Source: Dechloromonas aromatica (nom. nud.) (lineage in GTDB: Bacteria > Pseudomonadota > Gammaproteobacteria > Burkholderiales > Rhodocyclaceae). Taken from it: a DNA stretch of 49,057 nucleotides. The stretch is taken from contig JAFIHA010000023.1 in the NCBI GenBank assembly GCA_017848965.1, positions 1 through 49,057 on the forward strand, given 5' to 3'. A model generated the notes under the pieces. The model saw only the letters and a list, made by a program, of their open reading frames with translations. It was not told the origin of the DNA and did no database searches. Positions 1 to 9,251 of this stretch are shown piece by piece (the stretch's first letter is position 1; every line of letters begins with the position of its first letter). The position numbers and the translations under genes are program-made.

Positions 1-15
1 CTCGAATTCGTCCAT
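1..15 (-). CDS. 5' end of an unidentified gene cut by the window edge
   Basis: An ATG on the minus strand at 15 opens a frame whose first residues are MDEFE before the window ends. It is preceded at a normal distance by a purine-rich ribosome-binding site (GGGAGA, about 6 bases upstream). Five codons cannot identify the product. The gene is divergent from the LysR gene to its right, the usual arrangement for a LysR regulator and its target, so it may be that regulator's target (inference). Confidence 0.45.
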
Positions 16-101
16 CGTGATTCTCCCTTTCATGTGCTTGGCGGCTCACGAAGGGGAGTTTCCTCCGATGGACTCCCGAATACGTCAAACGTCTACTGCC
101 T

Positions 102-118
102 CCCCGGCAGAGCCGGGG
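102..118. promoter_or_regulatory. Inverted repeat in divergent intergenic region
   Basis: A perfect 7-base inverted repeat (CCCCGGC and GCCGGGG with a 3-base loop) lies between the divergent gene start at 15 and the LysR gene. There is no T-tract, so it is unlikely to be an intrinsic terminator. It could be an RNA hairpin in a leader or part of an operator. It lacks the T-N11-A pattern of a classical LysR box. Confidence 0.3.
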
Positions 119-228
119 GGCCTCCCTTGGTAGGCTAGTGTGGCGTCGAATAAGGCGGAAGGCGCATCGGTTGCAGTGAATAAGTGCATGAAACGCCATG
201 CGTGAGGATGTCGTGCTATGGTGCGCGC

Positions 229-1125
229 ATGTCACGACCCGATTTCAACCTGCTTCTCACGCTGGACGTGCTGCTGGCCGAAGGCAACGTGGCGCGCGCG
301 GCCAAGCGCCTGCGGCTCAGCCCCTCGGCCATGAGCCGTGCCTTGGCGCGTCTGCGCGAGACGACCGGCGATCAACTGCTGGTCCGCGCCGGACGCGGAC
401 TCGTACCCACGCCACGCGCGCTGGAGTTGCGCGAAAAGGTGAGCGAACTCGTGCAGGACGTGGAAGCCGCACTGCGCCCGGCGGAAAAGCCCGATCTGGC
501 GACACTGGAACGCAGCTTCACCCTGCGCACCGGCGAAGGCTTTGTCGAAAATTTCGGCCCAACGCTGCTGAACCGCGTTGCCGCGGCAGCGCCAGGCATC
601 CGCCTGGGCTTCGTGCCAAAGATCGACCGCGACAGCAGCGCGCTGCGCGACGGCACGGTCGACCTGGAAACCGGTGTCCTCGGCAGCGGCATGGGCCCCG
701 AGCTTCGCATGCAGGCACTGTTCCGCGACCGTTTCATTGGCGTGGTGCGCGCCGGACACGCGCTCTGCGCCACGCCGATCACCCCGTCCTCATTCGCCGC
801 CGGCCGGCATGTCGGACTCTCGCGGCACGGCGTACCCCACGGTCCGGTCGACGAGGCACTGGCGGCGCAGGGTCTGCAGCGCAATGTCGTCACCACCGTC
901 GGCGGCTTCTCAACGGCCGTGGCGCTGGCACGGGCCTCGGACCTGATCGCCAGCGTGCCGGAACGTCACACGGGAAACCTGCGCGACGGCATGTACTCGT
1001 TTGACCTGCCATTTCCTGCGCCCGAGATCACCGTATCACTGTTCTGGCACCCGAGACTGCACGGCGATCCGGTGCATCGCTGGTTGCGCGGGGTGATAGT
1101 GGATGTTTGCGAACTCCCACGGTGA
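229..1125 (+). CDS. LysR-family transcriptional regulator
   Basis: A 298-residue DNA-binding regulator. The N-terminal winged helix-turn-helix covers about residues 5-65, with the recognition segment around VARAAKRLRLSPSAMSRAL, and is followed by a periplasmic-binding-protein-like effector domain (about 90-295). I chose the ATG at 229 (MSRPDFNLLL) because LysR proteins normally begin a few residues before this leucine-rich helix. In-frame ATGs at 184 and 208 would add 15 or 7 residues that do not resemble the family, although no start has a strong ribosome-binding site. It is divergent from the gene whose start is at 15, a likely target. The effector is unknown. Family assignment is certain; regulon is not. 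Confidence 0.93.
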   Translation: MSRPDFNLLLTLDVLLAEGNVARAAKRLRLSPSAMSRALARLRETTGDQLLVRAGRGLVPTPRALELREKVSELVQDVEAALRPAEKPDLATLERSFTLRTGEGFVENFGPTLLNRVAAAAPGIRLGFVPKIDRDSSALRDGTVDLETGVLGSGMGPELRMQALFRDRFIGVVRAGHALCATPITPSSFAAGRHVGLSRHGVPHGPVDEALAAQGLQRNVVTTVGGFSTAVALARASDLIASVPERHTGNLRDGMYSFDLPFPAPEITVSLFWHPRLHGDPVHRWLRGVIVDVCELPR

Positions 1126-1470
1126 AATCGGCCGCCAGCTCGCGCAGCGCAACTCACCCCCAGGCGGCCATTGCCGCCGTTACCGATAGATGGCAGCAGA
1201 TCGCCAACCGGGATGCCGGGACCGCCACGGACTTCCTCCACCGCCTGGTTGACGGGAAGACGATGATCGATGGCGGGGGCTGCCAGGGCTTGCGCTTCAA
1301 CTCGGCAAAAAGGCCAAGCCTCGCTACCATGCAACAAAGCACTACAAAACGGTTCTACATGGCACTATTCCAATCAGCCTGAGTAGCGCAACCCCGTTTC
1401 CTGATGCAAGAGGCGCGGCTCAATTTTCCATCCGCTTCCAAGATCGGATCACCAACCGCAAACCACGACC
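1126..1470. other. 345-base intergenic stretch without a convincing gene
   Basis: It separates the LysR gene from the PAS-domain gene. Open frames on both strands here are Arg/Gly/Pro-rich and match no family I recognise. I see no strong hairpin with a T-tract. The promoter of the following sensor pair presumably lies here, but no clear -35/-10 pair stands out. Confidence 0.4.
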
Positions 1471-2658
1471 ATGGCCGAAATCGAAGCTGGCAACATTACC
1501 CAGCGTGGCACCTTGCGCATTGTGCTGGCCTATGCCATTTTCGCCGGCCTGTGGATCCTGCTTTCCGACCGGGCGATGGGCCTATTGCTCGACAATCCCG
1601 AAACCCTGGTGCAAGCCAGCATGGCCAAGGGCTGGTTCTTCGTTGCAGTCACTTCCCTGCTGCTCTATGTACTGGTGCGGCGACTCATTGACCAGATCGC
1701 CGCAGCCCACAGGCGCGAACTTGCCATGGCGCACGAGTTGCAGCGCGTTCCAGCAATGCTTTCCGCACTCGCCGACAACACCGATGACGCGATTTTCATC
1801 AAGGATATCGAAGGACACTACCTGCTATTCAACCAGGCAGCTGCCCGCTTCGTCGGCAAATCCGCCAACGACATCCTGGGCCACGACGACCGTGCTCTCT
1901 TCCCGCCAGATCAGGCGCAGATGCTGATGGCGATCGGCCGCCGGGTAATCGCCACCGGCAAGACCGAAACCAACGAGGAAACACTGCACACCGCCGACGG
2001 AACGAAAGTCTTCCTCGCCACCAAAGGGCCGATCCGCGACACCAACGGAAAGGTCTTCGGCATATTCGGCATCTCGCGTGACATCACCGCGCGCAAAATG
2101 GCGGAGATTGCGCTGCACGAGCGCGATCATCGACTGGAAGCCATCATCGGCCATTCGCCCTCGGCGCTGTCGCTCAAGCACCTCGACGGCCGCTACGCCT
2201 TGGCCAACCCCAATCTGCAGCGTATCCACCACATGAGCGAAGCCGAGATCGTCGGCAAGACCGACTTCGATCTCTATCCCGAAGAATTCGCACGCGTATT
2301 CCAGGCCAACGACCGGCAGGTCTTGGCGACCATGAGCCGGCAATCCATTGAGGAAGTCGTACCGGTAGATGGCGTTCCGCGCATCTACATGTCACACATC
2401 TTTCCTGTTCTGGATGACCTTGGCCGGGCCGAGTACGTCTGCCGGATTTCGCTCGACATCACCGAGCGCAAGCGGGTCGAACAGGAGCTGAATCTTCGCC
2501 TTGCCGAACTGGAGCAGTTCAACCGCGCCACCATTGGCCGCGAACTCGACATGATCCGCATGAAGGAAACGATCAACGCACTGAACAAGGAACTGGGGCG
2601 CGCGCCCCCCTACGACCTGTCCTTTACTGAAGCGTTCGAACGGAAGGCCGAGCCATGA
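1471..2658 (+). CDS. Membrane-anchored PAS-domain sensor protein
   Basis: A 395-residue protein with two N-terminal membrane helices (about residues 17-34 and 52-70), then two PAS/PAC modules (about 90-210 and 220-345). Each PAC ends in the typical DIT(A/E)RK motif. A short helical tail rich in Arg, Glu and Leu follows ([18 protein letters not shown]). There is no kinase, GGDEF, EAL or methyl-accepting domain, so the protein detects a signal but needs a partner for output. Its stop overlaps the start of the hybrid kinase by four bases (ATGA), so the two are translationally coupled and probably act together (inference). The ATG at 1471 lacks a clear Shine-Dalgarno sequence. Confidence 0.85.
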   Translation: MAEIEAGNITQRGTLRIVLAYAIFAGLWILLSDRAMGLLLDNPETLVQASMAKGWFFVAVTSLLLYVLVRRLIDQIAAAHRRELAMAHELQRVPAMLSALADNTDDAIFIKDIEGHYLLFNQAAARFVGKSANDILGHDDRALFPPDQAQMLMAIGRRVIATGKTETNEETLHTADGTKVFLATKGPIRDTNGKVFGIFGISRDITARKMAEIALHERDHRLEAIIGHSPSALSLKHLDGRYALANPNLQRIHHMSEAEIVGKTDFDLYPEEFARVFQANDRQVLATMSRQSIEEVVPVDGVPRIYMSHIFPVLDDLGRAEYVCRISLDITERKRVEQELNLRLAELEQFNRATIGRELDMIRMKETINALNKELGRAPPYDLSFTEAFERKAEP

Positions 2659-5600
2659 AGACGAAACCGTTCTCCACCTTCCTGACCAGGTTGATCTGGC
2701 TCTGCCTGGCACCACTGTTGCTGCTGTCCATCGTGCTGGCCTGGCACCATCTGAAGGATCTCGAAGCAAAGCACCTGCGCGAAGGCGCCAACCTCGCGCA
2801 CAATATTGCCTGGTCCAACCAGCGCTTCCTTGACGCACAGATCAAGGCGCTCAACATGCTGGCCATTTCTCCGCTGATTGACGATCCGGCACGTTGGCCT
2901 GAGCTCTACGCCGAGGCGAGAAGTTTCAATGAAACTTTCGGCACCCACGTCATTTTCGCCGATCACGAACGGCAAATGTTGTTCAATACACGCGTTGCCT
3001 TCGGCTCGAAATTGCCCAAATTGCCCCTTGCCAAGGGACGTAGCGCAGCACAACTCGCACTCGACACGGGCCGCCCCCAGGTCGGCGACATCGTGCTGGG
3101 GCCAGTCGCCAATCTACCGCTGGTGGCGATCGCCGTTCCTGTCTTGCGCGGTGGCAAGCCGACGCAGCTCGTGCTCAGCACCCTCGATACCACGCAGTTT
3201 CAAAAACGCATCGACCAACTGGCCTTGCCGACCGGTTGGTCGGTCACCTTGCAGGACAGTACAGGCGCCGATATCGCGCGACGCTCCCCAGCCGGGTTCG
3301 ACAGTGCGCGCGATGTGGCGGACGACCATCGTTTCGTCGTCCGGTCGGAATCCCCCCCGTGGACCGTGGTACTGGAAATCCCGCGCAGCATCCATTGGGC
3401 TGCTTACTCCAGAACGGCCCTCGAGATCGCAATCGCCATTCTCATCGCCACCCTGCTTGGCGTCCTGGGTGGCGCCTGGGCCGGCCGCCGTATCGGGCAG
3501 CAAATTGCGGCGCTGAACGCACCGCCCGGGAGTCCGGTACCTGCACTGCAGATCGCCGAAATTGCCAGCGCGCGTACCCAGTTGAAGCAGGCCGATCATG
3601 AACGGCGCGAAAGCGAAGCGCGCTTTCGTCTGCTGTTCGATCTTGCACCACTACCGCTGGGCTACGTTGCCCACGACGGGCGGATTCTCGCCCAGAACAA
3701 GCGCTTCGGGCAGGTCTTCGGGTACACCCGGGACGAAGTTCCGAACATCGAGGCCTGGTGGCAGCTCGCCTATCCCGACCCGGACTATCGCGCCAGCGCC
3801 CGCTCCCACTGGTGTGCTGCCGTCGACCACGCCAGCAAAACCGGTGCGGATATCGAACCACAAGCCTATCGCATCAACTGCAAGGACGGCAGCACACGCA
3901 ACATGCTGGTTTCGGGCATTGCATTGTCCGACGGATTCCTCACCACCTTCTTCGACATCACCGAACAAAAGAAGGCTGTCGACGCCTTGCGTGAGAGCGA
4001 GGCTCGGCTACGCCTGCTCGTCGACCATGCGCCTCTTGCGATGGCGTTGTTCGACCGTGGAATGCACTATCTGGCCGTCAGCCAGTCCTGGCTGACATTT
4101 TTCGACAAGGCCGGCCAGGACGTGATCGGCCAGTCGCATTACGAGATCTTCCCGAACCTGAAGGAAGAATGGAAGGAGGCTCATCGGCGCGGGCTGGCCG
4201 GCGAGGTGCTTGGGTCGGACGGCGATCCCTTCATGCGCAGCGACGGCATTGCAATCTGGACCCGCTGGGAAGTTCGCCCCTGGCGTGCTGCCGACGGGGG
4301 CATCGGAGGCATCGTGATCTTTGCCGAGGATATCACCGCCCGACGCCATGCGCAGGAGGCATTGGGCACGGCACTGGAAGAACAAAAGGCGGCGCGCCTG
4401 GCGGCGCTCAACCTGATGAACGATGCGCAGGCGGCGCAGCACCGGGCCGAAGAAGCGGCCGACGCAGTACGCAAACTGTCGATGGCCGTCGAGCAGAGTC
4501 CGGAGAGCATTGTCATTACCGATGTGCGAGCGCGTATCGAGTATGTCAACGAAGCATTCCTGCGGCAGACCGGCTACACCCGAGAGGAAGTCATCGGCAA
4601 GAATCCGCGCATCCTGCAGTCGGGCAAGACGCCGGTGGAGACTTTCCAGTCCTTGTGGGCGACCTTGCAAACCGGGCAGACCTGGAAGGGCGAGTTTTTG
4701 AACCGGCGCAAGGACGGCAGCGAATACACGGAATTCGCCATCATGACCCCGATTCGGCAGCCCGACGGTCAGGTCAGCCATTATGTCGCGATCAAGGATG
4801 ACATCACCGAGAGGAAACGCCTTGGCCAGGAACTCGACGCCCATCGCCATCACCTCGAACAACTGGTGGCAGAGCGCACCAAGGAGCTGGAAGAGGCACG
4901 TGCGCAGGCCGTGGCAGCCAACCAGTCGAAATCGGAATTTCTCGCCAACATGAGCCATGAGATACGGACGCCGATGAATGCGATCATCGGGCTGACCCAT
5001 CTGTTGCGACAAGAGTCTACGACGACTCACCATATCGACTGGCTGGGCAAGATTGACGGTGCGGCAAAGCACTTGCTGGCGATCATCAACGACATACTCG
5101 ACCTGTCGAAGATCGAAGCGGGCAAAATTGTTCTTGAAATGCGGGATTTTTCGGTCGCCGGCCTGCTCGACGAGGTCAGCTCGCTGATCGGTGAGCAAGC
5201 CCGGGCCAAGGCGCTGGCCGTGACGATGCATCTCGACGGCGTGCCCGCCTGGCTGCGCGGTGATTCCACCCGCCTGCGCCAGGGCATGCTCAACTATGCC
5301 GGCAATGCGCTGAAATTCACCACCGCAGGCAGCATCGCCTTGCGTGCCAGCCTGCTGGATCAACGCGATGGCCGCTACCTCGTACGTTTCGAGGTACAGG
5401 ATACGGGGATCGGCATCGCCCCGGAGGCCCTGCCACGCTTGTTCCAGGCTTTCGAACAAGCCGACGCCTCGACCACGCGCAAATTCGGCGGAACCGGTCT
5501 CGGCCTCGCCATCACCCGGCGCTTTGCCCGTCTGATGGGCGGTGACGCTGGTGTCGAAAGCGCGCCGGAACGGGGCAGCACTTTCTGGTTCACCGCCTGG

Positions 5601-6506
5601 CTCGATGCCGGCCAACCGGTGACGCAGACACCCCAGTCGGCCTTCGGCACGAGTTGTGAGGAAGAATTGCGCCGCCGCCATGAGGGAACCCGACTCCTGC
5701 TTGCGGAAGACAATCCGATCAACCGCGAGGTAGCGCTGGAACTGCTGCGCAGTGCGGGACTTGTCGTGGATACCGCCCCCGACGGCGTTCACGCACTCGA
5801 CATGGCGCGTATCAGTGATTACGCCTTGATCCTCATGGACATGCAGATGCCGGAAATGGACGGGCTGGAAGCGACGCGAGCCATCCGCGCCCTACCGGGC
5901 CGCGGACGCGATGAGCTGCCGATTCTGGCCATGACAGCAAATGCCTTCACCGAGGACCGCCAGGCTTGCAACGAAGCGGGCATGAACGATTTCGTCGCCA
6001 AGCCAGTCGATCCGGACGCACTCTACGCAACCCTGCTGAAATGGTTGCCGGCCGTCACGCCGCGAACCGTTCCGGGCGAACGAGGCGGCGCTGGCGACAC
6101 CCTGGCGGCCGGCATGGATGACGAAGCACTGTACGCGCGGCTCAGCACGGAACCGGGCATGGATGTCGGCGAAGGCATCCGGATGCTGCTCGGCAAGCGC
6201 GACCGTTACCTGAGCTTGCTGCGGGAAATGGTCGACAGTCACGGCAGCGACCCGGAACGCGTGCAGACGGCGCTGCTCGCCGGAGATCGCGCAACGGCGT
6301 TGCGCGTTGCCCACACGCTCAAGGGCGTGGCAGCCCAACTCGGCGCCAGCGGACTTGCAGATGCAGCCGGGGATCTTGAAAACTGCCTGCACGATGGCGA
6401 AAGGACCGCCGGGAGCGACCTGGAAATCCTCTGTGACGCGGTCGATGCAAAGCTGCAGCGACTCAGCCTGCTGATCAACAGCACCGTTCGCAGCCATATC
6501 TCCTAA
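2655..6506 (+). CDS. Hybrid sensor histidine kinase with REC and HPt domains
   Basis: A 1283-residue inner-membrane phosphorelay kinase. In order: membrane helix 1 (about 12-31), an extracytoplasmic sensor domain of roughly 220 residues, membrane helix 2 (about 255-280), three PAS/PAC modules (about 325-440, 445-565, 610-730), HisKA with the H-box SHEIRTPMN (His768), HATPase_c (about 870-985, with the DTGIGI and GGTGLGL boxes), a receiver domain with phospho-acceptor Asp1062 in [13 protein letters not shown], and a C-terminal HPt with His1220 in AHTLKGVAA. All phosphotransfer residues of an H-D-H chain are therefore in one protein. The final response regulator is not adjacent. It is co-transcribed with the upstream PAS protein, whose stop it overlaps by 4 bases. 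The signal is unknown. Confidence 0.96.
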   Translation: MKTKPFSTFLTRLIWLCLAPLLLLSIVLAWHHLKDLEAKHLREGANLAHNIAWSNQRFLDAQIKALNMLAISPLIDDPARWPELYAEARSFNETFGTHVIFADHERQMLFNTRVAFGSKLPKLPLAKGRSAAQLALDTGRPQVGDIVLGPVANLPLVAIAVPVLRGGKPTQLVLSTLDTTQFQKRIDQLALPTGWSVTLQDSTGADIARRSPAGFDSARDVADDHRFVVRSESPPWTVVLEIPRSIHWAAYSRTALEIAIAILIATLLGVLGGAWAGRRIGQQIAALNAPPGSPVPALQIAEIASARTQLKQADHERRESEARFRLLFDLAPLPLGYVAHDGRILAQNKRFGQVFGYTRDEVPNIEAWWQLAYPDPDYRASARSHWCAAVDHASKTGADIEPQAYRINCKDGSTRNMLVSGIALSDGFLTTFFDITEQKKAVDALRESEARLRLLVDHAPLAMALFDRGMHYLAVSQSWLTFFDKAGQDVIGQSHYEIFPNLKEEWKEAHRRGLAGEVLGSDGDPFMRSDGIAIWTRWEVRPWRAADGGIGGIVIFAEDITARRHAQEALGTALEEQKAARLAALNLMNDAQAAQHRAEEAADAVRKLSMAVEQSPESIVITDVRARIEYVNEAFLRQTGYTREEVIGKNPRILQSGKTPVETFQSLWATLQTGQTWKGEFLNRRKDGSEYTEFAIMTPIRQPDGQVSHYVAIKDDITERKRLGQELDAHRHHLEQLVAERTKELEEARAQAVAANQSKSEFLANMSHEIRTPMNAIIGLTHLLRQESTTTHHIDWLGKIDGAAKHLLAIINDILDLSKIEAGKIVLEMRDFSVAGLLDEVSSLIGEQARAKALAVTMHLDGVPAWLRGDSTRLRQGMLNYAGNALKFTTAGSIALRASLLDQRDGRYLVRFEVQDTGIGIAPEALPRLFQAFEQADASTTRKFGGTGLGLAITRRFARLMGGDAGVESAPERGSTFWFTAWLDAGQPVTQTPQSAFGTSCEEELRRRHEGTRLLLAEDNPINREVALELLRSAGLVVDTAPDGVHALDMARISDYALILMDMQMPEMDGLEATRAIRALPGRGRDELPILAMTANAFTEDRQACNEAGMNDFVAKPVDPDALYATLLKWLPAVTPRTVPGERGGAGDTLAAGMDDEALYARLSTEPGMDVGEGIRMLLGKRDRYLSLLREMVDSHGSDPERVQTALLAGDRATALRVAHTLKGVAAQLGASGLADAAGDLENCLHDGERTAGSDLEILCDAVDAKLQRLSLLINSTVRSHIS

Positions 6507-6688
6507 GAGCGATCCCGCAACGAGGCAATTGCCGGGTACAAATCCCGGTCCAACACTCCCCCTCCTCGCCCAGGCAATACGCCTCCCGCTACCCGCCGGA
6601 TCAAGCGAGCTGAACTGACATTTTCGGCAAGGAACGGATCGCCAAAAGCGCCCTGTTCAATCGACACCGAGGCGTTGGTGATGAACGA

Positions 6689-7465
6689 CTAACGCCCCTC
6701 GCCAATGGCGTGGCGTATGGGTGCCGGCGAAACGATTGAGGGTTCCTGAAAGGGGTTGCCCTGTACCAGAACGATCGCTGCCGTGGGCGCTGCTGCCAGG
6801 GCAAAAAGCAGGGTTGCCACGAGCGCTGCCTTGGCATTTTCGGCATGCACGACAGCCACCGAGAGCAGCGTCAGCAAACCGAGGAAAGCCATGCCCAGCC
6901 ACTTGAGCGGATTGATATGGGTCTGGCTGAGGCTGATCCGCAAGTCGCGGTCGTTACGCAAATCGGCAGCCTTTTGCAGCATCAGCATTTGCCCATTGCC
7001 GCCTGCCGCCTGGGCAATTTCGGGCCTGACCAACAGGACGAGCAGTGCATCAGCTTGCGCCGCAGCATCACTGCTGACACCGCGCTGCGCCAGTTGTGGC
7101 CACTCGGCGACGATAGCCTCGCCGTAATCGATCAGTTGCCGGTTCAACTGCTGCATGATCGGCGAATCGATATTTCTCGCCATCGTCAGAATACTGCGCA
7201 AGCTGTCCGCTTCACGGTACACGGCAGTCGTTGCCCGATCATGCGCATTCCAGGTGTCGTTGGCCAGGAAGGCCAGGGTCAGGCCAAACAAAACCCCAAT
7301 GATGTTGATGAACGGTGGTGCGACGCCGTGCAGGCCACGAATCCGGGTGGCCCATCGCGAAGACGCCATCAGCCAGTAAATGCCCCACACCATTGCGAAG
7401 GTGCCGACCACCGCGAGAAAGGCATAGCCATAGTGGTCGTAGAGATAAAGCTGCGAAAAAGCCAT
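6689..7465 (-). CDS. DUF4239 (bestrophin-like) membrane protein
   Basis: A 258-residue inner-membrane protein with two N-terminal helices (about 14-33 and 52-68), a soluble helical middle region (about 70-185) and two C-terminal helices (about 190-210 and 215-236). The conserved motifs LFGLTLAFLANDTW after helix 2 and READSLRSI match the DUF4239 family, annotated by some databases as bestrophin-like, which would imply an anion channel. That role is untested for this branch. The gene stands alone, convergent with the hybrid kinase and separated from it by 182 bases with no obvious terminator. Confidence 0.8.
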   Translation of the reverse strand: MAFSQLYLYDHYGYAFLAVVGTFAMVWGIYWLMASSRWATRIRGLHGVAPPFINIIGVLFGLTLAFLANDTWNAHDRATTAVYREADSLRSILTMARNIDSPIMQQLNRQLIDYGEAIVAEWPQLAQRGVSSDAAAQADALLVLLVRPEIAQAAGGNGQMLMLQKAADLRNDRDLRISLSQTHINPLKWLGMAFLGLLTLLSVAVVHAENAKAALVATLLFALAAAPTAAIVLVQGNPFQEPSIVSPAPIRHAIGEGR

Positions 7466-7824
7466 GCTGGATAAGCGCCCGATTTGCCCTGATGCGCCAT
7501 AACTCTAACAGGCCCGGCGCAAGGTCGCTGCAGGAAAGCCCCGACCGGCAAGCCGCCGGAACACCGGACAGTTGCTTGATCGAATGGACATGAGCTTCAT
7601 GAAGGCCGACTTCCGGACTGTTGCACAATCCCCAGAAAGCCTTGGCAAGTCTGTTGATAAGATCGGGAGAAATGAGCCAAGCCACTGACTTGAAAGAAAA
7701 ACACGGCGCCGCTCATTTTCCGGGCAATCAGGCGGCCTGGCGACGCATCCGGATTACCTGCAGCGGCGCCTGAACGCAGGCGGCTTCGTCGGCGAAACGA
7801 TCTCCACTCGCCCCGGCAGCCAAC
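7466..7824. other. 359-base intergenic region between DUF4239 and HD-domain genes
   Basis: It contains the presumed promoter of the minus-strand DUF4239 gene and one short plus-strand open frame at 7672-7773, listed separately. I see no clear terminator, repeat or RNA gene in the rest. Confidence 0.4.
7672..7773 (+). CDS. Possible 33-residue small protein or gene remnant
   Basis: An ATG at 7672 is preceded closely by GGGAGA and opens a 33-codon frame beginning MSQATDLKEKHGAAH and ending at TGA. The lysine-rich start followed by a tryptophan/arginine segment is not typical of a chance frame in this high-GC DNA. After the stop another frame (THPDYLQRRLNAGGFVGE) continues without a stop for about 30 codons, so this may be a frameshifted remnant. 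No family is recognised. It is short and unsupported by homology, so confidence is low. Confidence 0.25.
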   Translation: MSQATDLKEKHGAAHFPGNQAAWRRIRITCSGA

Positions 7825-8415
7825 TCAAGCCTCGTCCGGACGATTGCGATAGTGTTCCCCGGCCATCCGGGCGGCGGCCTCCCACAGCGCAGGCGCCCCA
7901 CCCTCGATCGGCGGACGACAGCGCGTCGTGATCTGTTCTAGCGTCACCCCGCATTCCACCCAGGTGCCGCCGTCGGTCGCCGCGTTGTGCAGCATCGGCT
8001 GGAAACGATCCAGGGCCTTGGCGAATCTGGCGTCGTCGCTCTCCGCCGCCTCGAACTCCCGCCACAAGTCGTGAAACTCGCTTGCCTGGGGTTCCGGCAG
8101 CAGACCGAAGATACGCTCGGCGGCAAGACGTTCGCGCTCGGCCTGACCGACGTGCGTCGCCGGCAAGTGAAAAGGCACGTCACCGGCATCAATCTCGACG
8201 ATGTCGTGGATCAGCAGCATCTTGACGACGCGCAGCACATCGACGCTGCCGGCGGCGTGTTCGGCGAGCACCAGCGCGTACAGGGCGAGATGCCACGAAT
8301 GCTCGGCGCTGTTTTCGCGGCGCGAGCGGTCGATCAACGGCGACAGTCGCACGATGCTCTTGAGCCGATCGATTTCCTTGAGGAAACCCAGCTGCCGTTC
8401 CAGATCGGAAGTCAT
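7825..8415 (-). CDS. HD-domain phosphohydrolase, YfbR/HDDC2-like 5'-nucleotidase
   Basis: A 196-residue cytoplasmic hydrolase. HD-superfamily metal ligands are visible: His39 in the signature NSAEHSWH, the His70-Asp71 pair in LLIHDIVEIDAGD, and a downstream Asp in ALDRFQPML. This arrangement is that of the YfbR/HDDC2 group, metal-dependent 5'-deoxynucleotidases that dephosphorylate deoxynucleoside monophosphates (family knowledge). I chose ATG at 8415; a GTG codon immediately before it would add one residue. It lies 53 bases downstream of the VF530 gene on the same strand and may be co-transcribed with it. Confidence 0.85.
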   Translation of the reverse strand: MTSDLERQLGFLKEIDRLKSIVRLSPLIDRSRRENSAEHSWHLALYALVLAEHAAGSVDVLRVVKMLLIHDIVEIDAGDVPFHLPATHVGQAERERLAAERIFGLLPEPQASEFHDLWREFEAAESDDARFAKALDRFQPMLHNAATDGGTWVECGVTLEQITTRCRPPIEGGAPALWEAAARMAGEHYRNRPDEA

Positions 8416-8468
8416 CACCTTGCCGCCATCTCGCTAAAAATCTTGCAGGAAAAACCAGCCAACCCGGC

Positions 8469-8945
8469 CTATTTTCTCCACTTCGCCCAGGGGTCCGAAG
8501 CGTCCTTCCCGGACGCGTCCGAGCGATTCGCCGGCCGCTGTCTCGGGCCGTTGCGCTGGCCGGCGTCCCGGTCGTGCGCCGCGGCCTTCCGGGCGCGCTT
8601 TTCCCGCAAGCGCTCGGCATCCTCCAGGCTCAATTCGGCGGGCAGGCCGGGCTGCTGATCCGGCGGCACGATGCGATCCCGCGGCGGCAGTTCAAACTGC
8701 TCGGCAGAGGCGCGCGGCAGGCCCTTGAATTGATACAGGTAGAAGGCCTCGACCTTTTCCCGGGCCCAGTCCGTCTTCTTGAGGAACTTGACGCTGGAAT
8801 CGATGCTCGGCTTGGTATTGAAGCAATTGATGTTCAAGTAGGCGTACAGGATCTCGAAGCCGTAGTGATCGACGATTTCCGTCAGCAGTTGCTTCAGGCT
8901 GACGCCATGCAAGGGGTTGTTCTTGTAATCGATGTCAGCAGTCAT
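8469..8945 (-). CDS. VF530 family (DUF2132) DNA-binding protein with long charged tail
   Basis: A 158-residue protein. Residues about 8-75 ([21 protein letters not shown], then [31 protein letters not shown]) match the VF530 family, small proteins with a DNA-binding-like fold and unknown role. Typical members are about 75-90 residues. This one continues with about 80 residues rich in Arg, Glu, Asp and Pro, likely disordered. The stop is clean. It starts at an ATG with a weak ribosome-binding site and is followed on the same strand by the HD-hydrolase gene. Confidence 0.85.
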   Translation of the reverse strand: MTADIDYKNNPLHGVSLKQLLTEIVDHYGFEILYAYLNINCFNTKPSIDSSVKFLKKTDWAREKVEAFYLYQFKGLPRASAEQFELPPRDRIVPPDQQPGLPAELSLEDAERLREKRARKAAAHDRDAGQRNGPRQRPANRSDASGKDASDPWAKWRK

Positions 8946-9040
8946 GGGCCTGGATCAGCGGGGATGGCGTTTTCATGGGGAAACAAGCTTGCTACAGTAG
9001 CGCGGCGCGCGGCCTCTGACCAACAGCTTGCCTTGCTCAA

Positions 9041-9073
9041 CCGCAAAACAAAAAGCCCTTGGTGTCCAAGGGC
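9041..9073 (-). terminator. Intrinsic terminator of tRNA-Ser
   Basis: Read on the minus strand: a perfect 10-base stem (AAGCCCTTGG and CCAAGGGCTT, 3-base loop, plus coordinates 9051-9073) followed by TTTGTTTT. It sits 25 bases after the tRNA 3' CCA, as expected for a rho-independent terminator of that transcript. Confidence 0.85.
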
Positions 9074-9096
9074 TTGAATTGCTTGCTGCAGAATTA

Positions 9097-9188
<92 letters not shown>

Positions 9189-9251
9189 GGAAGCCGCGCA
9201 TTGTAGCAGAAGCGCGGCGCCGGTCAAACCGATTTGCCGAAATTTCCGGGA

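Noticed and set aside
966..1337. 123-codon minus-strand frame after the LysR gene
   Set aside because: Overlaps the LysR coding end, has no ribosome-binding site, and its Gly/Arg-rich sequence matches no family.
4008..5792. 594-codon minus-strand frame inside the hybrid kinase gene
   Set aside because: Antisense to clear HisKA/HATPase/REC motifs and without recognisable domains.
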